Below are positions 15,176 to 23,213 of a stretch of DNA of 64,000 nucleotides, one piece after another. Position 1 is the first letter of the stretch, and every line of letters begins with the position of its first letter. The DNA comes from an uncultured Prochlorococcus sp. (GTDB taxonomy: Bacteria; Cyanobacteriota; Cyanobacteriia; PCC-6307; Cyanobiaceae): positions 1-64,000 of the forward strand of contig CACGNA010000001.1 of NCBI GenBank assembly GCA_902574425.1. The letters run 5' to 3'. The notes beneath the pieces are model-generated. The model was given only the letters and a program-made list of their open reading frames with translations, ran no database searches and had not been told where the DNA came from. The position numbers and the translations under genes are program-made.

Positions 15176-15475
15176 TTAGCCAATAACAAGTCCTTTTTCA
15201 AGAAGTAAATCGAAAACCTCCACACTTTTCGTTTTCCCGAATTGGGGGGGCTTATGTAAATCTAATATTTGAGCAAGGCACATTATCCAATAAGTATCTT
15301 TTTTTAAATTTAGACCTTCGCAAATATGAGAGGGAGCCGATTTAAAACAGCCAAATTCTTTTGATATATTAATGTTCATGATTTGAGTTTCAAGTTCAAG
15401 ACTTAAAAAGTCTATTTCTTGCTCAGAAAGTGATGTCCCAAAAGAATAAGATTCAATTAAAAGTTGATAATTCAT
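15176..15475 (-). CDS. Hypothetical soluble protein
   Basis: A 99-residue protein (MNYQLLIESYSFGTSLSEQE…LLLEKGLVIG), predicted helical, with no membrane segment and no recognised motif. It lies 15 bases downstream of the DUF3764-like gene in the same direction, so the two probably share a transcript. Confidence 0.6.
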   Translation of the reverse strand: MNYQLLIESYSFGTSLSEQEIDFLSLELETQIMNINISKEFGCFKSAPSHICEGLNLKKDTYWIMCLAQILDLHKPPQFGKTKSVEVFDLLLEKGLVIG

Positions 15476-15490
15476 GAAAAGTTTATTTTT

Positions 15491-15772
15491 TCAAGAAATC
15501 CAGCGTGTTATTTTTGTGCCCTCATAAATATGTCCTGATGCCTCAACTATAGGTTTTGTTTCAGGATTCATAAAAATATCATATAGAACATTTTCTGGTC
15601 CTTGAAAAATTACAATTGCTCTTTGAGGATCATCTAATGATTTGCCAATATAAAATATTTTAACTCCCATTTCTTTAAACATCGTCTGCTGTTCTTTTGC
15701 ATTCATATGTGATGCATAATCCTCGAAGGTATTACTTAGTTTAAAATCTAGAATAGTTGTTTCAATATTCAT
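15491..15772 (-). CDS. DUF3764-like protein
   Basis: A 93-residue protein: METT-type start (MNIETTILDFKLSNTFEDYA), central DDPQRAIVIFQGPEN and a C-terminal ASGHIYEGTKITRWIS. This is the layout of DUF3764, a small ferredoxin-like cyanobacterial family often described as dimeric alpha-beta barrel-like. Biochemical role unknown. Co-oriented with the 99-residue gene 15 bases downstream. Confidence 0.75.
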   Translation of the reverse strand: MNIETTILDFKLSNTFEDYASHMNAKEQQTMFKEMGVKIFYIGKSLDDPQRAIVIFQGPENVLYDIFMNPETKPIVEASGHIYEGTKITRWIS

Positions 15773-15901
15773 AAGAGTAATGAGATATTTTTAATTCTAA
15801 ATGTAAAAAATAAATTTAATAAAGATTAGATTTTATTAAGCAAAGTATTAACTAATTTTTATTTATGAGTTATAAATCAACTATAAAAATCGATTTTAAT
15901 T

Positions 15902-17245
15902 TTGGACTCAAACATTTCTCAAAGAGAACAATGGACTAGTAAGTTGGGATTCATTCTCGCAGCTGCTGGAAGCGCAGTAGGTTTAGGCAACCTTTGGGGT
16001 TTCGCCTACAGGGCCTCTCAAGGGGGAGGGGCTGCTTTTGTACTTTTATACATACTGATTGTTTTAATTGTATGCCTTCCGGTATTTGTTGCTGAAATGG
16101 CTTTAGGAAGAAATGCAATGGCCAGCACATTACTTGCACCAGTAAAGTTAGCTGGAAGAAATTGGTATCCATTAGGAATTCTTTTCTTCATAGCACCTCT
16201 TGGAATAGCATCATATTATTCAGTAATAATGGGATGGACAGCCGATACCTTGTTCCATTCATTATTTTTTGGATTACCGAAGAATTTAACTGAAGCAGAA
16301 ACCTTCTTTGGCTCGATTAGTAGTGGTAGCAGTGTTTTGTTGGGGCACCTGTTGAGTCTTGTTCTTACAGCAATAATAGTTTCATCAGGAATAAAAAAAG
16401 GTATAGAAAAGATTACTAGATATTTCATGCCAATCCTTTTCATAATTATTGTGCTTCTTGCTATTTGGGCAACTTCACTTTCGGGAGCGTGGGAAGGATA
16501 TAAAACATTTTTGTTTAAGTTTGATTTTGATGAATTAAGGAACCCTCAAACAATTAGAAATGCTTTTACACAAGCTTTCTTTTCTTTAAGTTTAGGAATT
16601 GGAGTTATGGTGACTTACGCTTCTTATCTAAATAAAAAGAGTAATCTCCCAAAACTAAGTGTTGGAGTGGCATCATTGGATACTTTGGTGGGTCTTATGG
16701 CAGGACTTATTACTTTCCCAATAGTTTTAACATTTGGTTTAAGTGACGCTATTTCTGAATCCACTGTTGGTGCATTATTTATATCAATACCTACGGGCTT
16801 AGGTTCATATGGAGCGGTTGGAAGAATTGTAGCTGTTGCATTTTTTGCACTAGCTTATATTGCAGCAATAACTTCCTCTGTTTCATTATTGGAAGTTCCA
16901 GTTTCCTCTTTAATGGATAAATTTGGTTTTAAAAGAGAAAAATCGGTTTGGCTGATAACTCTATTCCTATTCTTAGCAGGCATTCCTTCTGCATTGAACT
17001 TAAACATTCTTGGAACTATTGATTCAATTTTTGGAGGCGTATTACTTATCTTTGGTGGATTCTTAGTTACTTTCTTTATGGGATGGGTAGTACCTGGAAA
17101 GTTTAATGAAGAACTTAATGTTTCTAAAGTTGGAGCCAAAACAACACGTTATTTAAAATTCATGACAAGATGGGTTGCGCCACCAATTATTGGTTTTGGA
17201 CTATTTATTAGTGTGTTTGATTTACTTAAAGGCTGGGTAAGTTAG
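15902..17245 (+). CDS. Sodium-dependent transporter, NSS (SNF) family
   Basis: A 447-residue inner-membrane protein with about 11-12 helices. Helix 1 carries the LeuT-family signature AAAGSAVGLGNLWGFAYRA, including the unwound GLGNLW that coordinates Na+ and substrate. Later helices contain the conserved MAGLITFPIVLTFG and SxSxxE blocks. Bacterial members import amino acids or related amines using the Na+ gradient, which suits a marine cell. Substrate cannot be deduced. The start is TTG at 15902; no ATG precedes the conserved helix 1 at a suitable distance. Confidence 0.9.
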   Translation: MDSNISQREQWTSKLGFILAAAGSAVGLGNLWGFAYRASQGGGAAFVLLYILIVLIVCLPVFVAEMALGRNAMASTLLAPVKLAGRNWYPLGILFFIAPLGIASYYSVIMGWTADTLFHSLFFGLPKNLTEAETFFGSISSGSSVLLGHLLSLVLTAIIVSSGIKKGIEKITRYFMPILFIIIVLLAIWATSLSGAWEGYKTFLFKFDFDELRNPQTIRNAFTQAFFSLSLGIGVMVTYASYLNKKSNLPKLSVGVASLDTLVGLMAGLITFPIVLTFGLSDAISESTVGALFISIPTGLGSYGAVGRIVAVAFFALAYIAAITSSVSLLEVPVSSLMDKFGFKREKSVWLITLFLFLAGIPSALNLNILGTIDSIFGGVLLIFGGFLVTFFMGWVVPGKFNEELNVSKVGAKTTRYLKFMTRWVAPPIIGFGLFISVFDLLKGWVS

Positions 17246-17616
17246 AAAATTTTTACAGATAATATAGTGCGTAAATAGGGGGAGGGGTACAAGTCAAAAA
17301 AAATTAAATAGTTTAACTTTTTTTCATTATTTTTGAGCAAACTCAAAAAATACCAGTCAACAAATAACTATTTGCAATGGTTTTTAATTAAAAAATCGAT
17401 ATGCTGGCTAAGTTCGTTTTTGATTTTTAAAGTCTAAATATTTTTCTCAAGAAAATGTTTTACTGCGGAACCTTTTTTTAGTAAATATTAAATTTTAATT
17501 TCTATTTAATCTCAAAAGTATCTGCAGAAACCATCCCTAATAGAATCTATATAAAATACATTTAGGTGTTTAATTTAAAGAAATAAGAACGCCTAAAAGA
17601 ATAGATAACAAATTTG
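17246..17616. other. Intergenic stretch with coding remnant and terminator
   Basis: No intact gene. Minus-strand fragments between about 17370 and 17480 read protein-like in two frames (GSAVKHFLEKNI, then LKIKNELSQHIDFLIKN), suggesting the tail of a decayed gene. A palindromic hairpin at 17330-17349 may end the symporter transcript. Confidence 0.4.
17330..17349. terminator. Bidirectional intrinsic terminator
   Basis: TTTTTGAG (17330-17337), CAAA loop, CTCAAAAA (17342-17349). The A/T arms supply a T-run in both directions, so it could stop the symporter mRNA and any minus-strand transcript. Confidence 0.5.
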
Positions 17617-19320
17617 ATGTCCACCAAATCTGATTCATTAAGAGGAAAACTTACAGAAAATTTTTCTGAATTTTCTCAACTATCTGACTATTCTTTTATG
17701 AATTCTCTTAAAGCAGATCCTCAATCAACAAAAGATGGAAATGATCATAAGTCGCGTTCAGTATATACAGGTCATTACGTACCAGTTGTTCCAACTGCTA
17801 TTCCAGAACCAGAATATATTTCCCATAGCAACAAACTTTTTAAAGAACTAAGGCTAAGCTCAAATCTTATTAAAGACAAGAATTTTTGTCGTTTTTTCTC
17901 AGGTGATATTTCTGTTGCTAATTATCCAATGAGTCCTGTAGGTTGGGCAACAGGTTATGCATTATCAATTTACGGGACTGAATATACCCAACAATGTCCC
18001 TTTGGCACTGGTAATGGTTATGGCGATGGCAGAGCAATTTCTGTATTTGAAGGTTTATTCAATGGGAAGAGAATGGAGATGCAACTTAAAGGAGGAGGTC
18101 CAACTCCCTACTGCCGTGGAGCAGATGGTAGAGCTGTATTACGTTCTAGCGTTAGAGAATTTCTTGCACAGGAATTTATGGATGCCTTGGGAATCCCTAC
18201 TTCAAGATCTTTAACACTTTATGTCTCACGATCAGAAATAGTTAGGAGGCCATGGTATTCCAAAGGGTCCAGGTATTTTGAACCTGATATCATGATTGAT
18301 AATCAAGCGGCAATTACTACGAGAGTCGCTCCATCTTTTTTACGAGTTGGACAGCTTGAACTTTTTGCAAGACGAGTTCGTAATAATAGACATGATGAGG
18401 CCCTCAATGAACTAAAGATGATAGTTCAGCATCTTATTGATAGAAATTATAAAGATGAAATTGAATATGAGACTTCAATTGAAAGTAAGGCAATAAAACT
18501 GGCTTCTTTATACAGATCAAGACTAATATCACTTATAGCCAACTGGATGCGAGTTGGTTATTGCCAGGGGAACTTCAATAGCGATAATTGTGCTGCTGGA
18601 GGTTATACCTTGGATTATGGCCCCTTTGGATTCTGTGAATTATTTGATCCAAGATTTCAACCATGGACAGGTGGAGGTGAACATTTCTCATTTTTTAACC
18701 AACCTTCTGCTGCGGCTATAAACTTTAAAACATTCTGTTCTTCTCTTAGCCCCTTACTTTCAGAAAGCAAACAAGCTCAAGAAAAGTTAGATCAAATCGA
18801 AAAGGAATTTTCAGAATTGATGAACAAAGAGTTGAAGAAAATGTGGGCGGGCAAACTTGGTTTAGGGCATTACAACGCAACTCTTATTAATGAATTTTTT
18901 AATCTTATGGTCATTTCAAAAGCAGACTATACAATTTTGTTCCGTAAACTCTCTGACATACCTGATAACTTAGATTCTTTAAAAGACAGTTTTTATTTAC
19001 CAATTAATGATGAGCTCAAGAATAGATGGGAAGTCTGGCTTAAAAACTGGCAAGCAATCTTAAAGAATGAGATAGATTTTAAAGCAAAATCAGCTTCAAT
19101 GAAATCTCTTAACCCAGTTTATACATGGCGAGAATGGATGATTGTTCCTGCATATGAAGATGCCGAAAAAGGAAATTACACGAAAATAAAGGAGTTACAG
19201 GATGTTTTTAGCAATCCATATATAGAACAATCCTCAGAAATAGATCAAAAATATAATCTTTTAAGGCCAAGCCAATATTTCAACTACGGAGGCATCTCTC
19301 ACTACAGCTGTTCTTCATAA
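17617..19320 (+). CDS. SelO-family protein adenylyltransferase (YdiU)
   Basis: A 567-residue pseudokinase-fold protein of the SelO/YdiU family, which transfers AMP from ATP to Ser, Thr or Tyr of target proteins and is linked to redox homeostasis. Characteristic blocks: QLKGGGPTPYCRGADGRAVL (nucleotide-binding Gly-rich and Arg-rich segment), SVREFLAQEFMDALGIPTSR, and GNFNSDNCAAGG followed by TLDYGPFG, containing the Asn and Asp metal ligands. Length is slightly above the usual 480-520. ATG at 17617 is preferred over the TTG one codon earlier. The bacterial C-terminus lacks selenocysteine, ending HYSCSS. Confidence 0.93.
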   Translation: MSTKSDSLRGKLTENFSEFSQLSDYSFMNSLKADPQSTKDGNDHKSRSVYTGHYVPVVPTAIPEPEYISHSNKLFKELRLSSNLIKDKNFCRFFSGDISVANYPMSPVGWATGYALSIYGTEYTQQCPFGTGNGYGDGRAISVFEGLFNGKRMEMQLKGGGPTPYCRGADGRAVLRSSVREFLAQEFMDALGIPTSRSLTLYVSRSEIVRRPWYSKGSRYFEPDIMIDNQAAITTRVAPSFLRVGQLELFARRVRNNRHDEALNELKMIVQHLIDRNYKDEIEYETSIESKAIKLASLYRSRLISLIANWMRVGYCQGNFNSDNCAAGGYTLDYGPFGFCELFDPRFQPWTGGGEHFSFFNQPSAAAINFKTFCSSLSPLLSESKQAQEKLDQIEKEFSELMNKELKKMWAGKLGLGHYNATLINEFFNLMVISKADYTILFRKLSDIPDNLDSLKDSFYLPINDELKNRWEVWLKNWQAILKNEIDFKAKSASMKSLNPVYTWREWMIVPAYEDAEKGNYTKIKELQDVFSNPYIEQSSEIDQKYNLLRPSQYFNYGGISHYSCSS

Positions 19321-19365
19321 ATGTCGAATCCTCAAAATGCAGATTGAATAACTTAGAAAAAAATC

Positions 19366-19789
19366 TTATTTATTTATGGCTGTAGGCATTCCAACTACTG
19401 ATACAACTCCCACATGAAGTATAGCTGGCTTATTTCCTACACTTTTGACATAGTGGGCGCCACCTTTATTACTCTCTATAAATGCATCACCTGCTTTAAA
19501 GAAATTAATTTCTTCACCCCTCACATGCTTTAATCTTCCTCTGGTGACATGAATCAACATTGGGGAAGGATGTTTATGAATTGGAGTTTTCAAGCAAACC
19601 GGAATTTTTACTTTTAAAAGTCTTAATTCAGGCTTACCCTCGAGATAATTAAAATTTTGGCCACTTAGTCCTTTTTGAACTTTAAATAATAGGTATAACT
19701 TCAATCTTTTCTTCTGCGGTAGAAGGTTGAGGCAGACCTAAAGTTCCAACAAGAAGTAAGCAGATTTGGACAATATTTTTTAATTTCAT
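19366..19789 (-). pseudogene. Secreted cupin protein, frameshifted after the signal peptide
   Basis: From ATG at 19789 the frame encodes a good signal peptide (MKLKNIVQICLLLVGTLGLP, then STAEEKIEVIPII) and stops at about 19685. The neighbouring frame continues as FKVQKGLSGQNFNYLEGKPE… and carries a cupin fold: PIHKHPSPMLIHVTRGRLK (His pair), then the FKAGDAFIESNKGGAHYV block. The span is 424 bases, one over a multiple of three, so one indel near ATTATTTAAA separates the halves. An in-frame ATG at 19704 would give a cytoplasmic cupin without signal, which is less likely. Confidence 0.6.
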
Positions 19790-19839
19790 TAGATATTTGT
19801 TTTCATTTATAGTAACTAGTTTAAAAATAATAAACTTAT

Positions 19840-20001
19840 TTATTTTTTATATAACTTTTCTAATTGATTAATTTCCTCTCTTAAATCCTTACCTCTCTTA
19901 TTAAATTTATTATTTTTATTTATTATTGGGATAATCCACCAAGCTTGAAGACCTAAAAAGATAAATACTAGAATCAATAATTCAAAAATACCAGTCTGCA
20001 T
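19840..20001 (-). CDS. Small membrane protein with charged tail
   Basis: A 53-residue ATG frame: hydrophobic segment FELLILVFIFLGLQAWWIIP (residues 6-25), then a basic linker and a helical tail LREEINQLEKLYKK. A membrane anchor with a short coiled coil. Function unknown. Confidence 0.6.
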   Translation of the reverse strand: MQTGIFELLILVFIFLGLQAWWIIPIINKNNKFNKRGKDLREEINQLEKLYKK

Positions 20002-20074
20002 TTGATAAATAAACCATCTTTGTTAATAACATTATTCTAAAAGTTATTAAACATTCATGAGATATTCAATATTT

Positions 20075-20257
20075 CTAGGCTGCCTCTAATTCAATATTAA
20101 GTTCAATACCCTTTGAAATGATTGCTTCTTTAAATTCAATAAGTTTGGAAATTATTCTTTGTTTTTCATGATCAGTTTTATAGATATCGTCTACAACTTC
20201 CTGCATTGCAAGTGTTACTTTTTGTAGTTTAATTTCTAAATCTTCCCTGTAATTCAT
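20075..20257 (-). CDS. Small helical hypothetical protein
   Basis: A 60-residue protein from ATG at 20257 (MNYREDLEIKLQKVTLAMQE…ELNIELEAA), charged and helical. An upstream TTG at 20341 would add a 28-residue hydrophobic extension; the ATG is preferred because the extension is poor in charged residues and starts with a weak codon. No family recognised. Confidence 0.55.
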   Translation of the reverse strand: MNYREDLEIKLQKVTLAMQEVVDDIYKTDHEKQRIISKLIEFKEAIISKGIELNIELEAA

Positions 20258-20405
20258 AAGCTTAAAGAAATTATCTTTTTTATTAAAAAACAAAACAATT
20301 ATTAGTAAATAAGTACTTAACCTTAAAAGGATTGACAGCAAAACGAAAAGAATATAATTTACAGTACAAATGTATTAATAATAAACCAGCCTTTTAGGTA
20401 AAAGC

Positions 20406-20675
20406 ATGGAGCCTAAGTATTCATTTGGATGTAGCACTAGCAAACCAAACGGATACCTACTAAATCCAGAAGGCAGCAGAATGATCTTTTTCGAAGAATG
20501 CAAAAATCCCACTAAACATAATTTAAAAATTCATACTCATCTTTCTTATACAAATCACCTTGAAGAACCTGAAGGGTACAAATCCTCAGAAAAACTAAAC
20601 ATATATTCAGCTTGGGGAAAGTGGCACGAACTTCGCCAAAAAGGCTGGATAGAAGCCTATTACCATTACGGATAA
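20406..20675 (+). CDS. DUF1651-like protein
   Basis: An 89-residue soluble protein. GYLLNPEGSRMIFFEE near residue 16 and SAWGKWHELRQKGWIEAY near the end match the N-terminal and C-terminal conserved blocks of DUF1651, a family common in marine picocyanobacteria. It is the intact counterpart of the broken gene at 7903-8152. It precedes the hli cluster by about 160 bases. Function unknown. Confidence 0.55.
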   Translation: MEPKYSFGCSTSKPNGYLLNPEGSRMIFFEECKNPTKHNLKIHTHLSYTNHLEEPEGYKSSEKLNIYSAWGKWHELRQKGWIEAYYHYG

Positions 20676-20836
20676 GGATACCCCCAAGAAAATGCTCAAA
20701 AAATCAACTATTTAACTTACATGTACCAATCTAGATACAAATACGCTACATATATCTTGAATATCACTTATTTTCAGCCAATTACTTTACATTCGTTAAT
20801 AGTAGTGTTACATTATTTAACAATTACATTATTTCG

Positions 20837-21043
20837 ATGGCTAATTCAAACGTTACTACTGAATCAGGCGGCAGGCAGAACATGTTTCCTACTGAGACAC
20901 GTCCTTACATAGATGATTCTGTTTCATATGGCAGTTACCCACAAAATGCAGAAAAAGTTAATGGTCGTTGGGCAATGATCGGGATTGTTGCACTAGTAGG
21001 TGCTTATGTTTCAACTGGACAAATTATTCCTGGCATTTTTTAA
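20837..21043 (+). CDS. High-light-inducible protein
   Basis: A 68-residue single-helix chlorophyll a/b-binding-like protein. The helix carries EKVNGRWAMIGIVALVGAYV with the ExxNGRxAM signature, in which Glu and Asn/Arg ligate chlorophyll, and it ends STGQIIPGIF. Hli proteins dissipate excess excitation and protect photosystems during light or nutrient stress. The stop overlaps the next hli ATG (TAATG). The TGQIIPG tail is typical of the short multicopy type also found in cyanophages. Confidence 0.93.
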   Translation: MANSNVTTESGGRQNMFPTETRPYIDDSVSYGSYPQNAEKVNGRWAMIGIVALVGAYVSTGQIIPGIF

Positions 21044-21303
21044 TGAGTCCTCTTTTAATTTTTTTAGCTGTAATGGTATTCTTTACAGCCGTACTCGTCG
21101 CTTATCTAACAAAGCAATTTCAAAACGAAAATTCAAACTATTTATCTAACAATCCAATGAAAAACTCAAACACAAAAGTTAAAACAATCGAAAAAGAAAA
21201 AATTGTTGCAGAAACTCTCAACGGCAGATTCGCAATGCTTGGATTAATTGCTGCTGTTGGAGCATATTTAACAACAGGTCAAATAATTCCTGGTTTCGTT
21301 TAA
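21043..21303 (+). CDS. High-light-inducible protein with N-terminal membrane extension
   Basis: An 86-residue protein: an N-terminal hydrophobic helix (LLIFLAVMVFFTAVLVAYL), a polar linker, and an Hli helix with ETLNGRFAMLGLIAAVGAYL ending TTGQIIPGFV. The extra helix makes it a two-span variant. ATG at 21043 overlaps the previous stop; a longer frame opening at 20968 only traverses the first hli gene and is not the real start. Confidence 0.88.
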   Translation: MSPLLIFLAVMVFFTAVLVAYLTKQFQNENSNYLSNNPMKNSNTKVKTIEKEKIVAETLNGRFAMLGLIAAVGAYLTTGQIIPGFV

Positions 21304-21339
21304 AAACTTACTACTCAACAAACCTATAACTCAGAAAAA

Positions 21340-21468
21340 ATGGAAAATTCAAAACCAACTTATTGGCAAAACGCTGAGAGAACCAATGGAAGAATGGCAA
21401 TGATGGGCTTATTTGCATTAGTTGTAAATTATGGCTTATTCGGCTGGATAATACCTGGAATTTTTTAA
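21340..21468 (+). CDS. High-light-inducible protein, minimal form
   Basis: A 42-residue protein (MENSKPTYWQNAERTNGRMA…) with ERTNGRMAMMGLFALVVNYG and a GWIIPGIF end. This is close to the shortest functional Hli architecture: just the chlorophyll-binding helix and tail. Third member of the cluster; one base separates its stop from the next ATG. Confidence 0.9.
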   Translation: MENSKPTYWQNAERTNGRMAMMGLFALVVNYGLFGWIIPGIF

Positions 21469-21469
21469 A

Positions 21470-21649
21470 ATGAATTTAGGCTTACTTTTTCTTAAATCGA
21501 ATACTTTAGGAGTAATAACTCTTTCTGAACTTGATTGGATAACTAATCATCAATCTGAATTCTCGAGGTTAGATATGTCTTTAGTCATCAAAATTGGACG
21601 TCTTATGGATTCTGGAATGGTTGAAATTGAAAATATATTGCCTTTTTAA
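21470..21649 (+). CDS. Small protein at the end of the hli cluster
   Basis: A 59-residue ATG frame (MNLGLLFLKSNTLGVITLSE…IENILPF), soluble and helical; it lacks the ExxNGRxAM signature so it is not an Hli protein. TLSELDWITNHQSEFSRLD suggests a small helix-turn-helix-like or adaptor fold, without clear assignment. It is followed by a strong terminator, so the cluster is a four-gene transcript. Confidence 0.65.
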   Translation: MNLGLLFLKSNTLGVITLSELDWITNHQSEFSRLDMSLVIKIGRLMDSGMVEIENILPF

Positions 21650-21672
21650 CTTATAAAAAATATATCGTCATG

Positions 21673-21710
21673 AGTGTTTGTCAATAGGGATGCTGACAAG
21701 CACTTTTTTT
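21673..21710 (+). terminator. Strong intrinsic terminator of the hli cluster
   Basis: GTGTTTGTCA (21674-21683) pairs with TGACAAGCAC (21694-21703) over ten pairs including one G-T, and is followed by seven T. Confidence 0.85.
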
Positions 21711-21730
21711 ATGAGTAAAAACTATATATC

Positions 21731-21766
21731 AAAAAAAGAGATTGTTTCTTAGCTAAAAACAATCTC
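21731..21766 (-). terminator. Intrinsic terminator for minus-strand genes
   Basis: GAGATTGTTT (21738-21747) and AAACAATCTC (21757-21766) form a perfect ten-base stem. Read on the minus strand it is followed by seven T, so it ends the transcript of the small membrane genes at 21860-22738. Confidence 0.8.
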
Positions 21767-21859
21767 TCGATTACCTAATTCTTACATGAAAATTTCAAGT
21801 AAGTTCATAAATTCTAACTGATTTTTTCTTATAGTAAATACGTAAAAATGCTTTTTTAT

Positions 21860-22075
21860 TTATCTTTTTAAACCACCTCTTTTTATCCATAGGAACCATG
21901 TAATCCAAATAGGAGGGAGAAATCTTATTAGAAAATAAATTTTATAAATAAAAAATGGCGCATTTTCACTTTGAAATAAATTTGTCAAAAAAGTAGATAT
22001 AGTGACCCAGAGTAAAATTATTAATATATTGGCTCCTAACAAAGCGAACTTATTTTGTTTGAATATTTTTGGCAT
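21860..22075 (-). CDS. Small two-span membrane protein
   Basis: A 71-residue protein with two hydrophobic segments (LLGANILIILLWVTISTFL and FLIRFLPPIWITWFLW) and a basic C-terminus. It is last gene before a strong minus-strand terminator. No family recognised. Confidence 0.6.
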   Translation of the reverse strand: MPKIFKQNKFALLGANILIILLWVTISTFLTNLFQSENAPFFIYKIYFLIRFLPPIWITWFLWIKRGGLKR

Positions 22076-22133
22076 AAGGTAAATTTTTTATATTCTCAAT
22101 TTTAAATAATCTCGAGAAATTAATTATACATTT

Positions 22134-22385
22134 TCAAAAAAACTTTAAATTTAAAATCCATATCCAAATAAAAAAAATACTAAATTTTAATCCCTCTCCA
22201 AACAACATCCCAAAAATAATAGGAGGCGAAAATATTAAAAAAAGAATAGAGAATAAACTAAATAAAGCAAATGATCCTCTTAGAAAAAAATTTTTTCTTT
22301 TTGTTCTTCTTAAATTTTTTAAGGTATTCCACTCCCATTCGATAAACCTGTAGAATTTTTCTGAAAATAAAAATAAATACTTCAT
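22134..22385 (-). CDS. Small membrane protein
   Basis: An 83-residue protein: an amphipathic basic N-terminal half (EWNTLKNLRRTKRKNFFLR) and two hydrophobic segments in the second half. Same orientation as its neighbours and ends 59 bases before the next. No family recognised. Confidence 0.55.
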   Translation of the reverse strand: MKYLFLFSEKFYRFIEWEWNTLKNLRRTKRKNFFLRGSFALFSLFSILFLIFSPPIIFGMLFGEGLKFSIFFIWIWILNLKFF

Positions 22386-22438
22386 TAATATTATTAATTT
22401 CTATCTGCTTTTCCTATTTATAAAATTAATTCCTGCTG

Positions 22439-22738
22439 TTAGCAATAAACTTTATCTCCTTCTTCAGAAAGATAGTAAATTCTATTTTCTGAACTTATAA
22501 AGAAAGTTAATCCCTTATATTGTGATCTTCTGAATTTATCTAATCTAAGTTTGTGTAATTCCCAATTATCTGTACTTATATCAGGATTAAATTCTTCTTC
22601 TTTTAAGAAAGGTTCATAAGTTGAACTAATTGTTGTTTTTTTGGCTAACCTTTTGTTTCGTTTTGAATAAAAAAATAATAGAAATAAAAGTACCAAAAAA
22701 ACAATCAGCAAAAAAAGAATTAATAATATACTTGCCAT
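22439..22738 (-). CDS. Membrane-anchored hypothetical protein
   Basis: A 99-residue protein from ATG at 22738: a strong N-terminal membrane helix (ILLILFLLIVFLVLLFLLFF), a basic stop-transfer, and a soluble domain ending KGLTFFISSENRIYYLSEEG and a terminal Cys. A GTG two codons upstream is an alternative start. No family recognised. Confidence 0.6.
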   Translation of the reverse strand: MASILLILFLLIVFLVLLFLLFFYSKRNKRLAKKTTISSTYEPFLKEEEFNPDISTDNWELHKLRLDKFRRSQYKGLTFFISSENRIYYLSEEGDKVYC

Positions 22739-22900
22739 TGTCACTTTTTCTAATTTGGAAAAACTTTATTTTGGAGAATCAAGAACTTTTCTCAATAAAT
22801 TTTTTAGTAAGTAAAAAATCCTATTTTTATATTCTTGTATTTTTGAATACTTATCAAGGGTGTACTTGAATCAGATTATAAAGTGAGTCGTATTTTCAAC

Positions 22901-23044
22901 ATGATTCAAAATTCCATGAATACTCCTTATGCAAAAAGAGTAGCTGAAAAATTTAGAGAGGCTCAAAACTATTTAAAAACTAACGGTTTTGGTAGATCTA
23001 CTAAACATTTACTGGAAGATATTGAAAATTCTGTTGAAAAATAA
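22901..23044 (+). CDS. Small hypothetical protein
   Basis: A 47-residue ATG frame (MIQNSMNTPYAKRVAEKFRE…) with a basic helical N-terminal half and an acidic end. ATG at 22916 is an alternative start. The next gene starts 2 bases after its stop, so the two form an operon. Confidence 0.55.
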   Translation: MIQNSMNTPYAKRVAEKFREAQNYLKTNGFGRSTKHLLEDIENSVEK

Positions 23045-23046
23045 TA

Positions 23047-23205
23047 ATGCCAATACCCCCTCAATTACCACAATTACAATACGGCTACGATGATGGCTTT
23101 ACAACCATTGTTTTTGGGTTAATAGGGAGTTGCTTAGGATGTATCTTAATTTTATTAATTTCATTTTTTGAATTTAATTTCAAAAAGCAAAATAGTAAGC
23201 ATTAA
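23047..23205 (+). CDS. Small membrane protein
   Basis: A 52-residue ATG frame: a Pro/Gln-rich N-terminus (MPIPPQLPQLQYGYDDG), one membrane helix (TIVFGLIGSCLGCILILLI) and a basic tail. It starts 2 bases after the preceding stop and converges with ychF. Function unknown. Confidence 0.6.
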   Translation: MPIPPQLPQLQYGYDDGFTTIVFGLIGSCLGCILILLISFFEFNFKKQNSKH

Positions 23206-23213
23206 AAGACTAA

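Noticed and set aside
20721-20912. 63-codon frame before the hli cluster
   Set aside because: Overlaps the first hli gene and has no coding signature.
20968-21042. Longer N-terminus for the second hli gene
   Set aside because: It overlaps the first hli gene in another frame; ATG at 21043 with TAATG overlap is the natural start.
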